DNA of 8,737 nt from Clostridia bacterium (GTDB taxonomy: Bacteria; Bacillota; DSM-521; Neomoorellales; Neomoorellaceae). The position numbers were made by a program, and so were the translations under genes. The first letter of the stretch is position 1, and every line of letters starts with the position of its first letter. Below the pieces are notes generated by a model. It had not been told where the DNA came from. It saw only the letters and a program-made list of their open reading frames with translations, and ran no database searches. Below are positions 1 to 5,032 of this stretch, piece by piece. The stretch is taken from the NCBI GenBank assembly GCA_012727745.1, contig JAAYGJ010000097.1, positions 1-8,737 of the forward strand, written 5' to 3'.

Positions 1-33
1 CCCCTGGAGCTGCCAACAGGCCAATACCAGGGG
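1..33 (+). terminator. Hairpin at window edge, possible terminator of an upstream gene
   Basis: CCCCTGG (1-7) is perfectly complementary to CCAGGGG (27-33). The stem is followed by CTTTACTAATTT, which is only moderately T-rich. It may be the terminator of a gene outside the window. AGGGG (29-33) could instead pair with CCCCT (64-68), and CTGCCAA (10-16) with TTGGCAG (53-59), so it may be part of a larger folded leader. The left side is cut by the window edge, so its identity is uncertain. Confidence 0.35.
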
Positions 34-110
34 CTTTACTAATTTAAGCTATTTGGCAGGGAACCCCTCCTCCAATAGCGAATAAAAAGGATGTCAAGAT
101 ACAATATAAC

Positions 111-148
111 CCGGAAAGGCAGCGCCTGTCCGGATTTATAATTTTTGT
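111..148 (+). promoter_or_regulatory. Leader hairpin with T-rich tail before the DUF1015 gene
   Basis: CCGGA (111-115) pairs with TCCGG (129-133), and AGGC (117-120) pairs with GCCT (124-127) around a 3-nt loop. The hairpin is followed by ATTTATAATTTTTG. It resembles an intrinsic terminator or attenuator 37 nt before the ATG. The same stretch contains TATAAT (137-142), a perfect -10 hexamer, but no good -35 lies 16-18 nt upstream. ACAGGC (16-21) could compete for GCCTGT (124-129). Terminator, attenuator and promoter readings are all possible. Confidence 0.3.
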
Positions 149-170
149 TATTAGAAAGGTAGGAACAAAC

Positions 171-1418
171 ATGCCTGTAATCAAACCTTTTCGCGCCCTA
201 AAGCCCCAACCGCACTTAGCCGACAAAGTTGCTGCCCTGCCCTATGATGTCATGGATACTGCTGAAGCCCGGGAAATGGCCAAAGGTAATCCCTATTCCT
301 TCCTTCATGTTGACAAAGCCGAAATAGACCTGGAACCGGGAATTGACCTTTATGATCCCAGAGTATATCAACAGGCCCGGGATAATCTAAATAAAATGAT
401 AGCTACAGGCACCTTTATCCAGGATAAGCAACAAAATTATTATATTTACCGCCAGATTATGAAGGATCACGTTCAAACCGGGTTGGTAGCCACAGTTTCG
501 GTCGATGATTATTTAAACAACAGCGTCAAAAAGCATGAATATACTCGCCAGGAAAAGGAACAAGACCGTATCAAACATGTTGACTGCTGCAATGCCCAGA
601 CAGGGCCAATTTTTCTTACCTATAGAGCCAGGCAAGAAATAGATGCCATTATCGATAGTTGTGTAGCCACGCATTCGCCCCTATACGATTTTGTAGCCGA
701 AGACGGGGTTAGCCATATAGCATGGGTAATAGATGATAGCAACATTATCCAGGAGCTGACTGCCGCCTTTACCCGGCTGGATAGCCTGTACATTGCTGAC
801 GGCCACCACCGCTGTGCTGCCGCCGTCAAAGTTGCCCAGCAGCGCCGGCAAGCAAACCCGAACTATAGCGGCCTGGAAGAATTCAACTACTTCCTAGCGG
901 TGATCTTTCCTGACAATCAACTGCAGATTATGGACTACAACCGGGTAGTAAAAGATTTAAATGGCCTTAGCACCGCCGAGTTCCTGGATAAAATTGCGAC
1001 AAAGTTCGTGGTTGAAATGTGCCCGGATAACTGTCCCTGCCGGCCAGAGCAAAAGAACAAATTTGGCATGTACCTGCAAGGGCAGTGGTACCGCCTTAAC
1101 GCCCGACCGGAAACATTAGCCGGTCTAGACCTGGTGGCAGGCCTGGATGTGTCTATCCTGCAAGATAATATCCTGGCTCCTATTCTGGGAATCGCCGACC
1201 CTCGCACCGATGCTAGGATTGACTTTGTTGGCGGTATCCGGGGATTGGCGGAATTAGAACGTCGGGTAAACGAAGGAATGGCAGTAGCCTTTGCTCTCTA
1301 CCCCACCACTATTCATGAAGTAATGACCATTGCTGATGCCGGCCAGGTCATGCCGCCCAAGTCCACCTGGTTTGAACCCAAGCTGCGCAGCGGTTTGTTT
1401 ATCCACCTGCTGGACTAA
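171..1418 (+). CDS. DUF1015 family protein (PF06245-type)
   Basis: This 415-residue protein has the length and blocks expected of the DUF1015 family, often called SerC-adjacent because its genes tend to lie near serA/serC. Visible landmarks are VAALPYDVMD (20-29), the charged block KKHEYTRQEKEQDR (120-133), IADGHHRCAAA (208-218), MDYNRVVKDL (254-263) and the C-terminal MPPKSTWFEPKLRSGLFIH (394-412). It has no signal peptide or membrane segment, so it should be cytoplasmic. The biochemical function of the family is not firmly established to my knowledge. The DGHHR motif resembles the DGHHR/GxxR loop of ParB-fold proteins, some of which (SerK, SbnI) are free serine kinases. A serine-related role is therefore an inference only. 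The start is ATG 171, preceded by the modest ribosome binding site AAGGTAGGA with 7 nt spacing. A small gene follows 104 nt downstream on the same strand. Family assignment is confident; function is open. Confidence 0.92.
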   Translation: MPVIKPFRALKPQPHLADKVAALPYDVMDTAEAREMAKGNPYSFLHVDKAEIDLEPGIDLYDPRVYQQARDNLNKMIATGTFIQDKQQNYYIYRQIMKDHVQTGLVATVSVDDYLNNSVKKHEYTRQEKEQDRIKHVDCCNAQTGPIFLTYRARQEIDAIIDSCVATHSPLYDFVAEDGVSHIAWVIDDSNIIQELTAAFTRLDSLYIADGHHRCAAAVKVAQQRRQANPNYSGLEEFNYFLAVIFPDNQLQIMDYNRVVKDLNGLSTAEFLDKIATKFVVEMCPDNCPCRPEQKNKFGMYLQGQWYRLNARPETLAGLDLVAGLDVSILQDNILAPILGIADPRTDARIDFVGGIRGLAELERRVNEGMAVAFALYPTTIHEVMTIADAGQVMPPKSTWFEPKLRSGLFIHLLD

Positions 1419-1445
1419 ACGGAGACCGGCATCCTCCAGGCAGCC

Positions 1446-1494
1446 TATAATGTGAAATAATATTTATTATCATTTACGGATAATATAACATTAT
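1446..1494 (+). promoter_or_regulatory. AT-rich putative promoter/operator before the small 50-residue gene
   Basis: The stretch holds TATAAT (1446-1451), an interrupted palindrome ATAATA-TT-TATTAT (1457-1470), and an inverted pair ATAATGT (1447-1453) / ACATTAT (1488-1494). No convincing -35 hexamer is present at 17 nt. The density of symmetric AT-rich elements suggests a promoter with an operator, but AT-rich DNA produces such matches by chance. The small gene could also be read through from the DUF1015 gene, because no terminator separates them. Confidence 0.3.
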
Positions 1495-1522
1495 GAGAAA
1501 GCTGCCAATGGAGGTGAAGCAA

Positions 1523-1675
1523 ATGGCAAGAAGTGATAAATATAAAAACCCGCTCACCAATTTTAAATTACCGCCTGAAGAACGAAAATTCCCGGCCCCG
1601 AGCCTGGAAGACCTGCGCGATTCTAAAAAAACCGAGTTTTTTACTTTGAATTATGGTAAAGACTCTGATATCTAA
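1523..1675 (+). CDS. Small hydrophilic hypothetical protein (50 aa)
   Basis: I do not recognise this protein. It begins MARSDKYKNPLTNFKLPPEE, is rich in Lys, Asp, Glu and Pro, and has no Cys, membrane segment or signal peptide. A Pro-rich middle (PPEERKFPAPS) is followed by a short charged stretch (LEDLRDSKK) and a mixed C-terminus ending GKDSDI. Translation could open at an ATG at 1493, but ATG 1523 is preceded by a near-perfect ribosome binding site, GGAGGTG at 1510-1516 with 6 nt spacing, so it is preferred. An intrinsic terminator starts 5 nt after the stop, which supports a real expressed transcript. It lies 104 nt after the DUF1015 gene, possibly in the same unit. Ribosome binding site and terminator make it likely to be real; function is unknown. 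Confidence 0.7.
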   Translation: MARSDKYKNPLTNFKLPPEERKFPAPSLEDLRDSKKTEFFTLNYGKDSDI

Positions 1676-1680
1676 ACCTA

Positions 1681-1702
1681 AGCCGCCCCCGGCGGCTTTT
1701 TT
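1681..1702 (+). terminator. Intrinsic terminator after the small 50-residue gene
   Basis: AGCCGCC (1681-1687) and GGCGGCT (1691-1697) form a perfect GC-rich 7-bp stem with a CCC loop, followed by a run of T (1697-1702). This is a textbook Rho-independent terminator for the + strand. The facing gene stops 4 nt away. Its transcript would also form this stem but lacks a good U-tract (TTAGGTTTAG), so termination in that direction would be weaker. Confidence 0.88.
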
Positions 1703-1706
1703 CGTA

Positions 1707-2330
1707 CTATTTTACCTCGTATTTACTCAGGCTGGAAGTTACCCTGGCTTCCCCTGATACAAACTCCCTCTTTACCATCCCGACCCCGCTTTTAAAATAT
1801 TCATAAAGGGTTGAGTTATCTCCGGTAATCTTTACTTTGATACAGCCATCAAAAGTACCTGCCGGGGTATCAACGCTAGTATTAACCTCAATAATCTCCC
1901 GCAGCCCGCTTTCCGGCTTTCCCCATTTTGTGCTTACCACAAGAGGCGCTTTTAAAATTATTGTGTTATCGTTTGCTTCTTGCTCAATTAAATTAACATC
2001 ATTATAAGCCTCTCCCTGGAAAAAGACCCGCGTGACCGCTTCGTCAGTAATTTCAAATACAGACATGCTGATGGTGCCCCCATTATTCTCTCTAATTTGG
2101 GCTCGGTTATCTTTAATGAAAATCACCTCTCTAGTAAAAGAGGCAAATTCGTTTCCTTCACCTTCATATTCCCAATAACTGTTTTCAGAAAGAGGGAAAT
2201 ACTCGCCAGGTGTTTGCGACGGCGGCACGTTATTGGGAGCCTTTGACTGCAACAGCCCTGAACACCCCGTTGCCAGCAGGCAAAGCAAGATAACATTAAC
2301 AAAACCCAGACGGGTAAGCATCGTTCTCAT
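1707..2330 (-). CDS. Putative secreted lipoprotein of unknown function
   Basis: This 207-residue protein has a lipoprotein signal peptide: basic N-terminus (MRTMLTRLG), hydrophobic core, and lipobox LATGC with Cys23 as the predicted lipidated residue. It should be anchored to the outer face of the membrane. After a Pro-rich linker the mature part opens with YFPLSENSYWEYEGEGNEF (44-62). It has a repeated beta-strand character and ends with the blocks VDTPAGTFDGCIKVK (153-167) and YEYFKSGVGMVKREF (176-190). These blocks resemble extracellular proteins of Clostridia that sometimes carry copper amine oxidase N-terminal-like domains, and TapB-like proteins, but I cannot assign a function. A longer frame could start at 2396. 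ATG 2330 is preferred because GGAGG sits at 2340-2344 with proper spacing and the signal peptide follows directly. It is divergent from the beta-lactamase-like gene, with 219 nt between them. Confidence 0.82.
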   Translation of the reverse strand: MRTMLTRLGFVNVILLCLLATGCSGLLQSKAPNNVPPSQTPGEYFPLSENSYWEYEGEGNEFASFTREVIFIKDNRAQIRENNGGTISMSVFEITDEAVTRVFFQGEAYNDVNLIEQEANDNTIILKAPLVVSTKWGKPESGLREIIEVNTSVDTPAGTFDGCIKVKITGDNSTLYEYFKSGVGMVKREFVSGEARVTSSLSKYEVK

Positions 2331-2549
2331 TATTACATACCTCCGTTCAGCCACTAGTACTTCTCTGCGATTATCATACCTGAACAACATTAACATAAAT
2401 AGTATATCTCCAACGCCGGTAATCTACTCAAACAACCTAACCGGCCCGGCAGCCTGGCTACGAATATTTTACTTCCCCTAGGGTAACTATACTTTTACTG
2501 GCACTTATTATGGTAGAACGCCTGAGAACTACCCAGGGAGGAAGTACGA
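2331..2549. promoter_or_regulatory. Divergent intergenic region between two lipoprotein genes
   Basis: This 219-nt spacer must hold promoters for both divergent genes unless either is read through. Ribosome binding sites are clear on both sides: GGAGG at 2340-2344 on the - strand and GGAGG at 2537-2541 on the + strand, 8 nt before ATG 2550. A TATACT (2488-2493) could be a + strand -10, but the -35 position (TATTTT) is poor. I cannot place either promoter with confidence. Confidence 0.4.
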
Positions 2550-3431
2550 ATGAGCTACAAATCAACTATAACGAAAAGGGCAAAAATAATAGGGGTTTTA
2601 ATTTGCCTTGTTTTGTTGTATTTAGTACCGGCCTGTAACGCTTTCAAAAAACCTATGCCACAGGAGGGTTGCGAAGCCCTCAGGCAACAATTGCAGGCCT
2701 ATGTAGACGCCCGGGCAGGGGAAGGCAGGATCGGTATTTATTTTCGCGATCTCGCTGAAGGCAACAGCCTGGGCATTAACGAACAGGAACCCATTGGCGC
2801 CGCAAGTACAATCAAGGCGCCGATCGTGCTCTATCTTTTCCAACTGGTAGCTGATGGCGCCATCAGCCTAGAGGAAGAAGTGGCCTATCAGGCTGCAACT
2901 GACCACCAGAGCGGTGCCGGCGCTATTCAATTCTTTACTGCCGACGGTACTCCTTACTCCCTGGGAACCCTTGCCAATCTGGCAATTACCTTGAGCGATA
3001 ATATCGCCTGGAATATGCTGGAGCGGCGCCTGGGGATAGAGAACATTGCCAATTACCTGTGGTCCATCGGGGGGACAACTGTTTACCCGGAGGGGCAGAA
3101 TATCTCCACCGCTCAAGATATGGGCACTTACATGCAGGCCATCTTAAATTTCCGGGATGCCCACCCCGAGCTTGGTGAACGCCTCCTTGATTATATGTCC
3201 CACACTATTTGGGACCAGGATGGTATACCCAACAGAATTCCTAATGAGGTGCCAGTAGCCCATAAAGTCGGCAGTCTCCGGCAGATAGCCAATGACGTAG
3301 GTATCGTCTTTATGCAAAACCGGCCCTACATTTTAGCGGTAATGACTGACGGTTTTAAAGATGGCTTTGCCGTCATTGCCGAAATCTCCGAAATGGTCTA
3401 CAACTACCAGCTCCAGAAGCAATATAAATAA
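2550..3431 (+). CDS. Class A beta-lactamase-like serine hydrolase, lipoprotein
   Basis: This 293-residue protein has an N-terminal hydrophobic segment (about 13-27) ending in VPAC, with Cys29 as a likely lipidation site, so it is probably anchored outside the cell. The catalytic motifs of the serine beta-lactamase/penicillin-binding fold are in order and spacing: S86-T-I-K89 (SxxK) after GAA, S149-D-N151 (SDN), and K239-V-G241 in the position of the KTG triad. NISTAQDMGTYM (184-195) matches the helix after the omega loop. No ExxxN-type omega-loop segment carrying the class A Glu166 can be recognised, since the segment between SDN and NISTAQ is short. That Glu drives deacylation in true class A enzymes, so this protein may be a penicillin-binding or peptidase-like relative rather than an efficient beta-lactamase. 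The start is ATG 2550 with GGAGG 8 nt upstream. It is monocistronic by appearance, with a hairpin downstream. Confidence 0.88.
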   Translation: MSYKSTITKRAKIIGVLICLVLLYLVPACNAFKKPMPQEGCEALRQQLQAYVDARAGEGRIGIYFRDLAEGNSLGINEQEPIGAASTIKAPIVLYLFQLVADGAISLEEEVAYQAATDHQSGAGAIQFFTADGTPYSLGTLANLAITLSDNIAWNMLERRLGIENIANYLWSIGGTTVYPEGQNISTAQDMGTYMQAILNFRDAHPELGERLLDYMSHTIWDQDGIPNRIPNEVPVAHKVGSLRQIANDVGIVFMQNRPYILAVMTDGFKDGFAVIAEISEMVYNYQLQKQYK

Positions 3432-3516
3432 TAATATGTTTCCCTAGCTTGAAGCCTAGCCAAACAAATAGATAGTAGCTTTAAACATTCAATCTCTTTT
3501 AGATATTGGTTATTGA

Positions 3517-3550
3517 GACCCCCCAGGCATAATCGGGGGGTCACCTATTT
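3517..3550 (+). terminator. Probable terminator hairpin after the beta-lactamase-like gene
   Basis: GACCCCCC (3517-3524) pairs perfectly with GGGGGGTC (3535-3542) around a 10-nt loop. The tail ACCTATTTT is only partly T-rich. It lies 86 nt beyond the stop. The stem is strong; the weak U-tract lowers confidence in intrinsic termination. Confidence 0.6.
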
Positions 3551-3650
3551 TCTCCCAATACGAGTTTTATCCAGTGGGACTGTAGGTTAATTACTATCAC
3601 CCCGTTAAGGTGAAATTTTAAACCGTGGAAATATAAAACGATATGGGATA

Positions 3651-3700
3651 ATATTTTGCAAATATCAACCGAGGAGAAATTGATTTAATTTGCAGATATT
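3651..3700 (+). promoter_or_regulatory. Candidate operator: palindrome plus direct repeats
   Basis: ATATTT-TGC-AAATAT (3651-3665) is an inverted repeat. TTTGCAAATATC (3655-3666) recurs as TTTGCAGATATT (3689-3700), 10 of 12 matching and 34 bp apart, close to three helical turns. Both copies lie just upstream of the extended -10 element. The arrangement fits a regulator that binds two sites on one DNA face. It is inferred from pattern only. Confidence 0.35.
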
Positions 3701-3702
3701 TA

Positions 3703-3711
3703 TGATATAAT
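3703..3711 (+). promoter_or_regulatory. Extended -10 promoter for the formamidase family gene
   Basis: TGATATAAT is a perfect TGn-TATAAT extended -10, which can act without a good -35. A TTGATT (3680-3685) lies 20 nt upstream, too far for a standard -35. Transcription would start near 3718 and leave a leader of about 135 nt before the ATG. Confidence 0.55.
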
Positions 3712-3853
3712 TAATATAACAGATTATAATAACTTTCTTCTGAAGGGTGGGATTTTATAGCAAAAATTAAGTCCGATTTATTTAATGTTACAACCTGTTC
3801 TTATAAGTGGTGTCCTGGCAGCTCAATAAAACATTGGAGGTGCATTTCTAAAA

Positions 3854-4840
3854 ATGAAGGTTATTAAAAGAGAAAAAGCATTAGTCTATGAAGCCGGTCC
3901 CCATTTAGAGCCATTGCTGACAGTTAAACCTGGTGAAAAATTTAAAGTTGAAACAGAAGATAATTTTGAACAAGTACTAATCAAAAAGGGAACTGGTGTA
4001 TTTAGTGAGCAAGACCTCCCTGCACTCAAGTCTGTACCTCTACGTGCCAACCCTGTAGCCGGTCCCATCTATGTAGAAGGAGTGGAACCGGGGGATGTGC
4101 TGGCAGTCCATATCTGGGACATCATCCCCGGGGAAAAGGGCTGGACAGGTACTGTCCAAGGCATGGGAGTGTTAAAAGACAAAACAGGTTGGGAAGAATG
4201 CCATGGTAATTATGCCCACATAATAAACCACTTGCCGGGCCCCAGCGGCACTACCAGCGACGGCACAGCGGTGTTTGAAATAAATGGTCATAAATGGACC
4301 TGGCCTTTAAACCCCCATATCGGAACCATATTTACTTGTCCTCAAAAGGGCCGGGGAATACCGAATACTCTTACAACCCAGGGGCCCTGGGGTGGAAACC
4401 AAGACATCCGCGACGTTTGCAAAGGCAATACCATCTATTTAAACTGCTTTAACGAAGGCGGCCTCTTATTTCTGGGAGACGTCCACGCTTCACAAGGTGA
4501 TTCCGAGCTTACAGGTATGGCCGATGAAACATACGCCGAAGTAACTTTAAGTGTCGAGATTATTAAAAATAAATTTATCCCTGGCACTCTCCGGATTGAA
4601 ACTCCCAAGAGTATTATTCAAGTTGACTCCGCCCAAAACGCCGGTTCCCACAAAGACGCACTTAACAGTTGCTTTATAGGTATGATGAGCTGGCTGGTTG
4701 AAGACTACGGCTATAGCAAAAGAGAAGCTTACTTGCATATGAGCGCCAATTCTAACGTAAGAATAAATGTCTATCAGTTTGTAGACGGCTTTTTCGTATG
4801 CGGAGTAGAATTTCCTAAAAGTTATCTCGAGGTAAAATAA
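3854..4840 (+). CDS. Acetamidase/formamidase family protein
   Basis: This 328-residue protein belongs to the FmdA/AmdA family (PF03069), cytoplasmic enzymes that hydrolyse formamide or short amides to ammonia and the acid. Diagnostic segments are NPVAGPIYVEGVEPGDVLAV (66-85), PHIGTIFTCP (154-163), GGNQDIRD (180-187), and the strongly conserved run GDVHASQGDSELTG (208-221), with His211, Asp216 and Glu218 near the expected metal/active site. The length suits the shorter Firmicutes/archaeal members, not the roughly 400-residue Methylophilus-type FmdA. Substrate cannot be read from sequence: family members are widely annotated as acetamidase, and related amides are possible. The start is ATG 3854. 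The best ribosome binding site, GGAGGTG (3836-3842), is 11 nt away, rather long, but no alternative start lies between. The gene stands alone with its own promoter and no ABC transporter or regulator beside it, so its physiological role is unclear. Confidence 0.9.
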   Translation: MKVIKREKALVYEAGPHLEPLLTVKPGEKFKVETEDNFEQVLIKKGTGVFSEQDLPALKSVPLRANPVAGPIYVEGVEPGDVLAVHIWDIIPGEKGWTGTVQGMGVLKDKTGWEECHGNYAHIINHLPGPSGTTSDGTAVFEINGHKWTWPLNPHIGTIFTCPQKGRGIPNTLTTQGPWGGNQDIRDVCKGNTIYLNCFNEGGLLFLGDVHASQGDSELTGMADETYAEVTLSVEIIKNKFIPGTLRIETPKSIIQVDSAQNAGSHKDALNSCFIGMMSWLVEDYGYSKREAYLHMSANSNVRINVYQFVDGFFVCGVEFPKSYLEVK

Positions 4841-4980
4841 AATCCTAAAAACATGAATCTCGGTAGAGCATAAGCACATCCCCAACATCTCACCGACAGT
4901 GCCGCTCACATTGGGGCATTTCATAGCATTGATGGGCGTGTAGTGTCAAATGTTAGGGGGTCAGCTCAAAAGAATAACCT
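4841..4980. other. Non-coding tail with an imperfect hairpin, possible mobile-element relic
   Basis: No gene is visible. CCCCAA (4880-4885) pairs with TTGGGG (4911-4916). The segment AATGTTAGGGGGTCAGCTCAAAAG (from about 4949) has the feel of an IS21-type terminal repeat, based only on memory of similar ends. No transposase fragment is recognisable. Treat as speculative. Confidence 0.2.
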
Positions 4981-5023
4981 TTACAAATAACTGCTGCGGG
5001 TTTCCCGCAGCAGTTATTTGTAA
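4981..5023. terminator. Perfect 20-bp inverted repeat, bidirectional terminator
   Basis: The arms 4981-5000 and 5004-5023 are exact reverse complements with a 3-nt TTT loop. The core is CTGCTGCGGG/CCCGCAGCAG and the outer arms are A/T-rich. Each strand therefore reads a GC stem followed by TTATTTGTAA. This is the arrangement of a bidirectional intrinsic terminator, and it lies between two convergent genes: 140 nt after the formamidase stop and 9 nt after the serpin stop. Confidence 0.85.
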
Positions 5024-5032
5024 TTTATGCCA

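Larger units (their letters stand above)
3432..3853. other. 422-nt AT-rich intergenic region with hairpins and a promoter
   Basis: No credible gene is visible. In order it holds the tail of the preceding transcript, a small CTAGCTT/AAGCcTAG hairpin near 3444-3460, the terminator-like hairpin 3517-3542, a short TCACC/GGTGA hairpin (3597-3613), a palindromic AT-rich element (3651-3665), and a direct repeat of TTTGCA motifs. An extended -10 promoter (3703-3711) and about 135 nt of leader precede the formamidase gene. A frame without stops runs from 3733 through the gene start, but it has no start codon. Confidence 0.7.

Noticed and set aside
1451..1475. A Fur-box-like AT-rich palindrome
   Set aside because: Only one half resembles the consensus and the symmetry is imperfect. 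No iron-related gene is nearby.
2498..2515. A sigma-54-like CTGGCAC element before the beta-lactamase-like gene
   Set aside because: The -12 half (TTGC) is missing; only a GG is found at that spacing.
3565..3575. A DnaA-box-like TTATCCAGT
   Set aside because: It is a single imperfect match with no cluster of boxes or AT-rich unwinding element, so not an origin.
3733..3872. A stop-free frame of about 45 codons in the formamidase leader
   Set aside because: It has no ATG, GTG or TTG start and no suitable ribosome binding site, and it runs into the formamidase gene in a different frame. Probably chance.
4547..4924. A 125-codon - strand open frame
   Set aside because: It mostly lies antisense to the strongly supported formamidase gene and has no recognisable domain or ribosome binding site.
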